DNA of 64,000 nucleotides from CAVPEV01 sp963703555 (GTDB lineage: Bacteria; Actinomycetota; Actinomycetes; Actinomycetales; Cellulomonadaceae): assembly GCA_963703555.1 (NCBI GenBank), contig CAVPEV010000043.1, forward strand, positions 1 to 64,000. Direction: 5' to 3'. Under the pieces are notes generated by a model. It was not told the DNA's origin. It searched no databases and was given only the letters and a program-made list of their open reading frames with translations. Position 1 is the first letter of the stretch, and the number at the start of each line of letters is the position of its first letter. Positions 16,300 to 23,549 of the stretch are shown here, in pieces. The position numbers and the translations under genes are program-made.

Positions 16300-17168
16300 C
16301 CCGGCGTGCCCCGAGGCGGCGCCGCCGGCAGTCGGCGCCCCCACGCGTCGATGGCCCGCAGCAGCCCGGTGCCCTCGATGACGCGGGTGAAGCTCACCCG
16401 CTCGCTCGCCAGGGTCAGGCCCACCACGCCGGCGAGCACACCTAGCCGCGTCCGCCGGCCGACGGCGGTCACCACCGCAGCGCCGACGAGGGCGCCCAGC
16501 GCGTTCGCCCCGCTGTCCCCGAGCATGTCCTGCTCGGCCAGATCGGCAGCCAGGCCGGCCCATGCCGCGCCGGCGGCCGCTGCCGCGGTGCCGGACCCCG
16601 GGCCGCCCGCCAGGGCGAGGGGCGCCGCAGCGGCGAGCACCGCCTTGCGCGCCCGGCCGGGCCGGAGGTCCAGCAGGTTGACCAGGTTGGCCGTCCCGGC
16701 CAGCAGCGCACCGGACACCAGCGTGTCGACGCACCAGACGGTCCTCGCGCCGGTGCGCGGGGTCAGCAGGCCCGCAGCCAGCACCGCGGCCGACCCGATG
16801 CCCAGGAGCTTGAGGCCGCCGGTGGTGAGGTGACCGTGCCGAAGCGCGCCGAGGTGCCCGCGCATGCCCTTGGCGTCCTTCTGCGGGTCCTCGTACAGGT
16901 CGTCCACCAGGCCGAACACGCCGGCCGATGCGACACCGAGCGCAGCGGCCGCAGCAGACCGGCGGTCCGGCCCGCCGATCAGCGCGCCCAGCACCGATCC
17001 ACCGGCGGTCGCCGGGCCGGCGAGCAAGCTGACCGGCTGGCCGCGATGGTTGGTACGGGTCCACCGCTCCTGACCACCGGGCGGCTCGAGGTCCAGCACG
17101 CCGCGCAGCAACCGCGCTCCGGCGTCCGCCGCGGCACCCGCGAGCAGCGCCCGCGCCGCGCCGCTCAC
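16296..17168 (-). CDS. MraY/WecA-like polyprenyl-phosphate sugar-1-phosphate transferase homologue
   Basis: A 290-residue membrane protein that looks like a shortened MraY/WecA enzyme. Motifs in order are the Asp pair in FGLVDDLYEDP, then GHLGALRHGHLTTGGLKLLG, the NLVNLLDLRPGRA stretch and LGDSGANALGALVGA. These match the magnesium-binding positions of the superfamily. It is some 70 residues shorter than MraY, with fewer membrane segments near the start. It is not the housekeeping MraY, which sits in the dcw cluster, and wecA is separately present at 52159. Overlaps on both sides (GTGA) place it in one unit with steB and the MurJ-like gene. Substrate unknown. Confidence 0.75.
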   Translation of the reverse strand: MSGAARALLAGAAADAGARLLRGVLDLEPPGGQERWTRTNHRGQPVSLLAGPATAGGSVLGALIGGPDRRSAAAAALGVASAGVFGLVDDLYEDPQKDAKGMRGHLGALRHGHLTTGGLKLLGIGSAAVLAAGLLTPRTGARTVWCVDTLVSGALLAGTANLVNLLDLRPGRARKAVLAAAAPLALAGGPGSGTAAAAAGAAWAGLAADLAEQDMLGDSGANALGALVGAAVVTAVGRRTRLGVLAGVVGLTLASERVSFTRVIEGTGLLRAIDAWGRRLPAAPPRGTPG

Positions 17169-18193
17169 CCCTGCGGCTCCGTCGGGGGGGAAGCCGGGGC
17201 GGCCGCCCGGTCCACCGGAGGCAGCTGCCGGGGTTCGGGCAGCACCGTCCGGTCCGCACCCGATCCGTAGTGGCCGGCGACCCCGGCGAGCCGGGCGTTG
17301 AGCGCGAGCGGCACCGCGACCCGACCCGGTGCCCGGTCGGCATCGGCCACCGTCGTGACCAGGTCGGCCAGGTCGGGGTCGGACGCCACCGTCCGGGCCA
17401 GAGATCCGTCCACGTCCGGGCCGCCCGCCAGGACCATGCCCGCCGAGCCCTCCTGGGCGGCGCGCAGCAGGGCGGTCCACGAGCCGACGGCGCTCGGGGC
17501 CGGCGTCGGCTGCTCCGCCGGGTCCGCGCTCGGGGTCACGAGGTCGGGTGCGAGGACGACGAGCGCATCGGCCGGCACCCGCACCGGGTCGGCCAGCGTC
17601 ACCAGCGGGTCGTCCCCAGACGTCAGCAACTGCAGGAGCACCGACGCCGGCTCGGCCAGCGTGTCCGGTGCCGTCGGCTCGGCCCGGGTCAGCCCCTGGA
17701 CGAGAGCCTGCGCAAGGGAGTCCTCGGCGCCGGCGCCGGCCGGCGGGACGGGGTCGAGGTAGCCGGCCAGGTTGCCCACCAGGGCCTGGCGGAAGCTCCG
17801 CAGGTCGGCGTCGGTCCACGCCGGTGTGACCGTCACGTGCGCGGTCACGCTCGCCCCGGCATCACCCAGGTACGCGTCGAACGCGTGGAAGGTGTCCCCG
17901 TCGACCTTGCCGAGGGCCACCACGGCCACCCGCCGGTCCGTGAGCACCCCGGACACCAGCCGCTCCCCCGCGGCCGCCACGTAGGCCTCGGTCTGCTGCT
18001 GGCGGGCGGTCGTCGCGTCGAGCTGGGTCCGCAGCACATCCTTCTCCGAGCGCAGCCGATCCACCTGACCCGTCAGGCTGTCACCGATCGTCTCCTTGAG
18101 CGGGCCCGCGCCCAGCGCGATGCCCACCGCCAGCGCCAGGAACACGGAGATGAGCGAGACGAGGTGGTAGCGGAAGTCGATCACGGCGTGCAC
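17165..18193 (-). CDS. steB: SteB/MctB-family membrane protein
   Basis: A 342-residue protein with one N-terminal membrane helix (YHLVSLISVFLALAVGIALG), a short coiled coil (residues about 38-75, rich in Leu, Arg and Gln) and a large extracytoplasmic domain. The family is known as MctB (copper export, Mycobacterium tuberculosis Rv1698) and as SteB (with SteA, controls cell-wall hydrolase RipA in Corynebacterium). The steA-steB order favours the SteB role. The GTG at 18193 gives VHAVIDFRYH; a GTG three codons in would also work. It overlaps the MraY-like gene by GTGA. No obvious copper-binding cysteine cluster is visible. Confidence 0.85.
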   Translation of the reverse strand: MHAVIDFRYHLVSLISVFLALAVGIALGAGPLKETIGDSLTGQVDRLRSEKDVLRTQLDATTARQQQTEAYVAAAGERLVSGVLTDRRVAVVALGKVDGDTFHAFDAYLGDAGASVTAHVTVTPAWTDADLRSFRQALVGNLAGYLDPVPPAGAGAEDSLAQALVQGLTRAEPTAPDTLAEPASVLLQLLTSGDDPLVTLADPVRVPADALVVLAPDLVTPSADPAEQPTPAPSAVGSWTALLRAAQEGSAGMVLAGGPDVDGSLARTVASDPDLADLVTTVADADRAPGRVAVPLALNARLAGVAGHYGSGADRTVLPEPRQLPPVDRAAAPASPPTEPQG

Positions 18194-18224
18194 CCTCGAT
18201 CGGGTCGGGTCCGGTACAGGCAGG

Positions 18225-19409
18225 TCACGGGGCAGTTCCGACCGAGCCGAACCACGACCACAGGTTGTCCAGACGGGCGGCGACGAGGCCGAGGAGGGTC
18301 TGGCCGGCAGCGGTGGCGGCCAGCGCCACGGCGAGGGCGAACAGGCCGGACAGCACCAGCAGGGTCAGCTGGGTGTTGGAGATCCGTTGCCGGTACAGCT
18401 GGGAGACGCCCTTGGCGTCGACGAGCTTACCGCCCACCCGCAGGCGCGTGAGGAACGTGCTGGCCATCCCCTCCCGGCCCTTGTCGAGGAACTCCACCAG
18501 CGTCGCGTGGCTGCCCACCGCGACGATGAGCTCGGCACCCTTGTCGTCGGCCAGCAGCATGGCGATGTCCTCGCTGGTCCCCGTCGCCGGGAACACCACG
18601 TGCGGCACCCCGAGCTCCTGGACCCGCGCCAGGCCCGGCGAGCGGCCGTCCCGGTAGGCGTGCACGATGATCTCCGCACCGCACCGCAGGGCGTGGTCGG
18701 AGACGGAGTCCATGTCGCCGACGATGAGGTCGGGCGTCCAGCCCGCCTCCAGGATGGCGTCCGCGCCACCGTCCACGCCGATCAGCACGGGCCGGTACTC
18801 GCGCACGTACGGGCGCAGGCTGACCAGGTCGTCCTTGTAGTGGTAGCCGCGGACCACCACGAGCACCTGACGGCCCTCGATGGGCGTGCTGATCGCCGGC
18901 ACCCCGACGCCGTCCAGCAGCAGGTCACGTTCGCGGCGCAGGTACTCCATGGTGTTGGCGGCGAACGACTCCAGCTGCACGGACAACCCGGCACGAGCGG
19001 CCTCCATCGCCGTGGCCACGCTCTGCGCGGTCTGCACCTGACCCTCGGCGACCAGCCGCTCCCCGGCGTACACGGCGCCGTCGAGCACGCGCAGCAGGCG
19101 CCCGTCGGGGACGGTCATCACGTCGGGACCCAGGTCGTCGACGAGTGGGATGCCCGCCTCGACGAGGATGCCCGGGCCGAGGTTCGGGTAGCGCCCCGAG
19201 GTGGAGCGAGCGGCATTGAGCACCGCCGCCGGCCGTGCCGCCACCAGCGACTCCGCCGCGACGCGGTCCAGGTCGAGGTGGTCGATGACGGCCACGTCAC
19301 CCTGCTGCAGGCGCTTGGTCAGTGCCTTCGTCCGTGGGTCGACGCGGGCGGGGCCGATGATCCCCGGCTCGGTCTTGGTCTCCGGGCGTCGGCGCAGACT
19401 CGGTCTCAT
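18225..19409 (-). CDS. steA: SteA, TPP kinase-like membrane protein
   Basis: A 394-residue protein. The central part resembles thiamine pyrophosphokinase (LIGVDGGADAILEAGWTPDL, then IVGDMDSVSD), and the C-terminus has two membrane segments (LTLLVLSGLFALAVALAAT and a shorter one). This is the SteA architecture; SteA pairs with SteB in cell separation in Corynebacterium, and Rv1697 is the mycobacterial equivalent. The GDMDSVSD metal motif is intact, so nucleotide binding is plausible, but thiamine pyrophosphorylation has not been shown for this branch. It follows recN after 7 bases. Confidence 0.88.
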   Translation of the reverse strand: MRPSLRRRPETKTEPGIIGPARVDPRTKALTKRLQQGDVAVIDHLDLDRVAAESLVAARPAAVLNAARSTSGRYPNLGPGILVEAGIPLVDDLGPDVMTVPDGRLLRVLDGAVYAGERLVAEGQVQTAQSVATAMEAARAGLSVQLESFAANTMEYLRRERDLLLDGVGVPAISTPIEGRQVLVVVRGYHYKDDLVSLRPYVREYRPVLIGVDGGADAILEAGWTPDLIVGDMDSVSDHALRCGAEIIVHAYRDGRSPGLARVQELGVPHVVFPATGTSEDIAMLLADDKGAELIVAVGSHATLVEFLDKGREGMASTFLTRLRVGGKLVDAKGVSQLYRQRISNTQLTLLVLSGLFALAVALAATAAGQTLLGLVAARLDNLWSWFGSVGTAP

Positions 19410-19416
19410 CGTGGCG

Positions 19417-21147
19417 TCATCGTCCCACACCGGACTGCTCGAGGAGCTCAGCCGCATGCGCGCGAGCCGCCACGGAGTCCTCGTGGCCGGCCAGCATCCG
19501 GGCCAGCTCGCGGACCCGGTCCTCGCCGTCGACGGCACGGACGTCGGACGCGGTCACGACGTCGATGCCGTCGGTGACGGACTTGGTGACGACGAGGTGC
19601 CGGTCGCCGAACGCCGCCACCTGGGCCAGGTGCGTGACGACGAGCACCTGACTGGTGCGGGCGAGCCGAGCCAACCGACGGCCGACCTCGACCGCCGCCC
19701 GGCCGCCCACTCCCGCGTCGACCTCGTCGAAGACGAACGTCGGCGGGGTCGCGGCACCCGGCGCGGTGGCCAGGGACACTTCGATCGCCAGCATGACGCG
19801 GGACAGCTCACCACCGGACGCGCCGCGCCCCAGCTCGCGCGCCGGAGCGCCCGCGTGCGGGATGAGCAGCAGCTGGACGTCCTCGGCACCGTGCGGTCCG
19901 GGCTCGGCCAGCGGGTGCACCTGCACCTGCAGGGCGGCCCCCACCATGGCCAGGCTCGCAAGCTCTGTGGTCACCGCGGCGGCCAACCGGCCCGCCGCAT
20001 CCCGCCGCTGCTCGCCGACCTGCGCCGCCAGCTCCGCCAGCCGCCCGCCGAGCTCCCCGTACCTGGTCCGCAGCTCGGCCAGGCGCTCGTCCGTGCGATC
20101 CAGCTCCAGGAGCCGGTCGCCGGCTCGCGAGACCCAGTCGAGGACCGCTGCCACGTCGCCGCCGTACGTGCGTGCCAGCGCCGCCAGCTCAGCCCGGCGC
20201 CGCTGCGCCTCGTCCAGCCGGAGCGGGTCGGCCTGCAGGTCGGCCAGGTACGAGGCCAGCTCGGCGGCGACGTCGGAGAGGAGGTAGCCCGCCTCGGCCA
20301 CCCGCCCGGCCAGGCCCGCCAGCACCGCGTCGTGGTCGCCCGCCTGCTCCAGGAGCCGCCGCGCGCGGTCCGCGGAGTCCGTCGCCGACGGCGGAGCCTC
20401 GGGGTCGTCCGCACCGGACAGTGCGGCGTGAGCGCTCGCCGCCGCCGCACGCAGGTCCTCGGCGTGGGACAGCCGGGCGATCTCCGCGTCGAGCTCGGCG
20501 TCCTCGCCGGCGCGCGGTGCCGCGCGCTCCACCTGCGCGACGCCGAGCCGTACGAGCTCGGCCTCCCGAGCCCGTTGTGCGGTCTGCTCGGTGAGCGTGC
20601 GAAGCTCTGCAGCCACTGCCTGGCGCTGCACCCAGGCGTCCTGGTACTCCGCCAGCAGCTGCAGGTGGTCGGGTCCTGCGAAGGCGTCGAGCGCCTCGCG
20701 CTGGCGTGCCGGGGACCGCAGTCTCGCCTGGTCGGCCTGGCCGTGCACGGTCACCAGGTCGTCGGCCAGCTCGGCGAGCACCGCCTGCGGGACCGAACGC
20801 CCGCCGAGGTGAGCCCGGGAGCGCCCCGGTGAACCGTCCCCCGGCGCGGCAACCGTGCGGACCACGACGAGGCTGCCGTCCGAGTCCAGCTCAGCACCGG
20901 CCTGCTCCGCCCGGCGCAGCGCCGGCGAGCCCGGGGGCAGGCGCAGCCGACCCTCCACGGCCGCCGCGGGGGTGCCGAGCCGCACGACGCCGGGGTCGGC
21001 CCGCCCGCCGAGGAGCAGACCGAGGCCGGTGAGGATCATGGTCTTGCCCGCTCCGGTCTCCCCGGTGAGGACGGTGAGGCCCGGCCCCAGCTCCACCCGG
21101 GCCTGTCCGATCACCCCCAGGTCGGTGATCGTCATCTCCTCGAGCAC
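19417..21147 (-). CDS. recN: DNA repair protein RecN
   Basis: An SMC-like repair ATPase of 576 residues acting at double-strand breaks. The N-terminal Walker A is TGETGAGKTMILTGLGLLLG, the middle is a long Ala/Arg/Glu-rich coiled coil (about 150-390), and the C-terminus has the signature region ASGGELSRVMLAIE with Walker B FVFDEVDAGVGG. The GTG at 21147 lies 2 bases after the nadK stop, giving VLEEMTITDLGVIG; an ATG at residue 4 is the alternative. No clear LexA-type box is seen, so SOS control would have to come from the operon promoter. Confidence 0.93.
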   Translation of the reverse strand: MLEEMTITDLGVIGQARVELGPGLTVLTGETGAGKTMILTGLGLLLGGRADPGVVRLGTPAAAVEGRLRLPPGSPALRRAEQAGAELDSDGSLVVVRTVAAPGDGSPGRSRAHLGGRSVPQAVLAELADDLVTVHGQADQARLRSPARQREALDAFAGPDHLQLLAEYQDAWVQRQAVAAELRTLTEQTAQRAREAELVRLGVAQVERAAPRAGEDAELDAEIARLSHAEDLRAAAASAHAALSGADDPEAPPSATDSADRARRLLEQAGDHDAVLAGLAGRVAEAGYLLSDVAAELASYLADLQADPLRLDEAQRRRAELAALARTYGGDVAAVLDWVSRAGDRLLELDRTDERLAELRTRYGELGGRLAELAAQVGEQRRDAAGRLAAAVTTELASLAMVGAALQVQVHPLAEPGPHGAEDVQLLLIPHAGAPARELGRGASGGELSRVMLAIEVSLATAPGAATPPTFVFDEVDAGVGGRAAVEVGRRLARLARTSQVLVVTHLAQVAAFGDRHLVVTKSVTDGIDVVTASDVRAVDGEDRVRELARMLAGHEDSVAARAHAAELLEQSGVGR

Positions 21148-21149
21148 GG

Positions 21150-22076
21150 CTACCCCCGTTCGTCGGGCTGGTGCCCGCGGCCGTCTCCGGTCCCCGGCGG
21201 CACCAGCGCGGCCGGCCCGGGCTGGCCCGTGGTGCGGCCTCGCCACCCCGCCACCGGGAGGTCGAACTTGTGCACCAACCGATCCGTGAACGGTGCCAGG
21301 GACAGTCGCGCGAAGCGCACCGGCAGCGCACCCCGAGTGATCTCGACCCGGGAGCCCGACGGCACCGGTGTGGAGCGGCGCCCGTCGCAGCTGAGCACGG
21401 CCGGGGACGCCGAGCGCTCCAACAGCTCGACGGCCAGCCGGCTGGCCGGCCCGAGCACGAGCGGACGGGCGAACAGCGCGTGCGCGAGGAGCGGCACGAG
21501 CAGCATGGCCTCGACGTCCGGCCATACCACCGGGCCGCCGGCGGAGAAGGCGTGCGCGGTGGACCCGGTCGACGTCGCGGCCAGGATGCCGTCGCAGCCG
21601 AAGCTGGACAGCGGCCGCCCGTCGACCTCGACGACGACCTCGATCATCTTCAGCGGGTCGGTCCGCTCGACCCCCACCTCGTTGAGCGCCCAGTCGATGG
21701 CGTCCGTGCCGTCCGGCCGGTGCACCACGGCGTCGAGCGTCGCCCGCTCCTCGACCGCGAAGTCGCCCGTCGCCAGGCGGTGCACGGCCTCGCCGATGTC
21801 CTCCGGCTCGCTCTCGGCGAGGAAGCCGACGTGCCCGAGGTTGACACCGAGCATCGGCACCCCGGTCCCCCGGGTGAGCTCGGCGGCCCGCAGGATCGTT
21901 CCGTCCCCGCCCAGCACGACGGCAAGATCCACATCCCGCACGTCCTCCGCCCTGGTCGTCTCGGTCGCGACCACCGCGCTGAGCCCCTCGCGCTCGATGG
22001 CCTGCAACGTCGTCCGGGTCGCGGCCCGGGCGGCCGCCCGCACGAGGTGGGACACCACCAGCACACGCTGAGTCAT
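21150..22076 (-). CDS. nadK: NAD kinase
   Basis: A 308-residue enzyme phosphorylating NAD to NADP. The catalytic loop GGDGTILRAAELTRGTGVPM with the essential Asp, the NADP-site NEVGVERTDPLKM and the TSTGSTAHAFSAGGPVVWP segment identify it. The ATG at 22076 overlaps the stop of the tlyA remnant (ATGA). A Gly/Arg/Pro-rich tail of about 35 residues extends beyond the usual end. Gene order tlyA-nadK-recN matches other Actinobacteria. Confidence 0.94.
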   Translation of the reverse strand: MTQRVLVVSHLVRAAARAATRTTLQAIEREGLSAVVATETTRAEDVRDVDLAVVLGGDGTILRAAELTRGTGVPMLGVNLGHVGFLAESEPEDIGEAVHRLATGDFAVEERATLDAVVHRPDGTDAIDWALNEVGVERTDPLKMIEVVVEVDGRPLSSFGCDGILAATSTGSTAHAFSAGGPVVWPDVEAMLLVPLLAHALFARPLVLGPASRLAVELLERSASPAVLSCDGRRSTPVPSGSRVEITRGALPVRFARLSLAPFTDRLVHKFDLPVAGWRGRTTGQPGPAALVPPGTGDGRGHQPDERG

Positions 22077-22285
22077 GCGGGTACCACCGCACGGGGGGCG
22101 ACGGGCGCCCACTCCGGCTGGTCGACGGCAACCACTCGGGTCGCGCCCCGGCGCAGCAGCACGCCGGTGAATCCTCCGGTGCTGGCACCAGCGTCCAGAC
22201 ACAACCGGCCGGCGACCGGCTCGGCGGCCTGCCCGCGGTACCGCGCCGGCCGGCGGCGGACCAGCTCCACGTCCAGCCAGGTCAT
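22073..22285 (-). pseudogene. tlyA: TlyA rRNA methyltransferase remnant, internally deleted and truncated
   Basis: Full TlyA is about 270 residues (an S4 RNA-binding domain, then a methyltransferase that 2'-O-methylates C1409 of 16S and C1920 of 23S rRNA). Here only 70 codons remain. The first 27 look like the S4 start (MTWLDVELVRRRPARYRGQA), and they join directly to the SAM-binding motif I (CLDAGASTGGFTGVLLRRGA, then TRVVAVD). The rest of S4, the linker and all later catalytic motifs are gone. The frame is open, with ATGA overlaps to both neighbours preserved. Catalysis is not expected. Either this lineage lost the enzyme, keeping a coupling peptide, or the sequence collapsed here. Confidence 0.75.
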
Positions 22286-22467
22286 GCGGCGCCCTCGGCA
22301 TCGGCGAGCCGGTCCTGCAGCGCCGTGTGCACAGTTTCGAGCAGCGCCAGCTGCTCCCTGAGGGGTAGGTCCGCGATCCCGACGAGGCGGCGCAACGCCT
22401 CGTCCACCGCGTCGTCGCCGGTCTCCGGCCCGGTGCCGTCGCTCGTTCCCACCAGGTCCTGGCTCAC
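22282..22467 (-). CDS. Small conserved protein between HAD phosphatase and tlyA
   Basis: A 61-residue acidic, helical protein (VDEALRRLVGIADLPLREQL, then ALLETVHTALQDRLADAEG). The GTG at 22467 is preceded by GGAGGAGA, a strong ribosome-binding site, and overlaps the HAD stop (GTGA); its own stop overlaps tlyA. Other Actinobacteria, including mycobacteria (Rv1693), have a small gene in this same slot. The function is unknown. Confidence 0.75.
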   Translation of the reverse strand: MSQDLVGTSDGTGPETGDDAVDEALRRLVGIADLPLREQLALLETVHTALQDRLADAEGAA

Positions 22468-23549
22468 GTCTCCTCCTGATCCGCCCCGGCCGTCCACGCT
22501 ACCTGGGCTCCAGCGCCGCCGTCGCGCAGGCCCACAGTCAGGTCGGGCACGCTGGCCGGGTCCAGCTCGGCGCCACCGTCCACCGCCGCCCACGCAGCCG
22601 CGCACGCCGAGCGCACGTGGTCCAGCCCGTCGACACCGGTGCCACCAGCGAGCTCGAGCCGCCCGTCGCGGACGCGGGCCGCCGCCCCGCGGCACTCCCA
22701 CCAGCCGTCGTCGGCCGGCCGAGGCTCGGGATGCACCGTCAGTAGCGCGCGCAGGTCCGCACCGATGTAGTGCGGCCGCTGGGCGGCGCCGGCCAGGACG
22801 TCGTCCCGCGCGCTGCTCACGCCGGTCAGCACGTGCAAGCCGGGGAAACCCCCGCCGCGTGCTCCCGCCAGGTCCGTGTCCAGCCGGTCACCGACGACGA
22901 GCGCGGCATGTGCACCCGCGCGCTCGACGGCCATCCGATACATCTGGGGGGACGGCTTACCGGCGCTCGACGGTTCGACGCCGGTCGCTGCCTGCACCGC
23001 CCCGACCAGCGCCCCGTTGCCCGGGGCGAGGCCACGCGCCGTCGGCAGGCTCAGATCCAGGTTGCTCGCCACGTACCAGGCCCCGCGCTCCACCGCATAC
23101 GCCGCCTCGGCGAGGTCGGGCCAACCGAGCTCGGGGGCGAAGCCCTGGACGACGGCCGCAGGGTCGTCGTCGGCCGAGGTCACGATCGTGAACCCGTGGC
23201 CCCGCACGGCCGTGCGCAGGCCGGCGCCGCCGACCACCAGCACCCGGGCGGCCTCCGGCAGGCGCGACCGCAACAGCTGCGCCGCCGCCTGCGCTGCCGT
23301 CATCACCTCGTCGGGCACAGCCGGGATGCCCAGACCGATCAGCTGTGCCGCCACCGACTCCGGTTCCCGCGAGGCGTTGTTGGTGATGAACACCAGGCGC
23401 ATGCCCGCCGCCCGGGCCTGCCGCAGACCGGCCGAGGCGCCGTCGATCGGCTGCTCGCCCCGATACGTCACCCCGTCCAGGTCCACGAGCGCCAGGTCGT
23501 ACCGCCGGGCGAGGGGCACGTCGCAGCCGAGCAGCCCCGTGTCCGTCAT
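22464..23549 (-). CDS. HAD-superfamily (IIA, NagD-like) phosphatase
   Basis: A 361-residue cytosolic hydrolase. The nucleophile motif is LALVDLDGVTYRG (Asp-x-Asp-Gly), motif II is VFITNNASREPE, and the late motifs GKPSPQMYRMAVERAG and VVGDRLDTDLAGARGGG supply the Lys and the acidic pair. The cap domain between residues 85 and 200 is of the C2 type, as in NagD and 4-nitrophenylphosphatase. A C-terminal extension of about 90 residues follows, as seen in actinobacterial members such as Rv1692. Likely a general or glycerol/sugar phosphatase; the substrate is undecided. Confidence 0.88.
   Translation of the reverse strand: MTDTGLLGCDVPLARRYDLALVDLDGVTYRGEQPIDGASAGLRQARAAGMRLVFITNNASREPESVAAQLIGLGIPAVPDEVMTAAQAAAQLLRSRLPEAARVLVVGGAGLRTAVRGHGFTIVTSADDDPAAVVQGFAPELGWPDLAEAAYAVERGAWYVASNLDLSLPTARGLAPGNGALVGAVQAATGVEPSSAGKPSPQMYRMAVERAGAHAALVVGDRLDTDLAGARGGGFPGLHVLTGVSSARDDVLAGAAQRPHYIGADLRALLTVHPEPRPADDGWWECRGAAARVRDGRLELAGGTGVDGLDHVRSACAAAWAAVDGGAELDPASVPDLTVGLRDGGAGAQVAWTAGADQEET

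Noticed and set aside
21120..21200. LexA box before recN
   Set aside because: Only a half-site-like GTTCG is seen; the full palindrome is absent and recN lies inside an operon.
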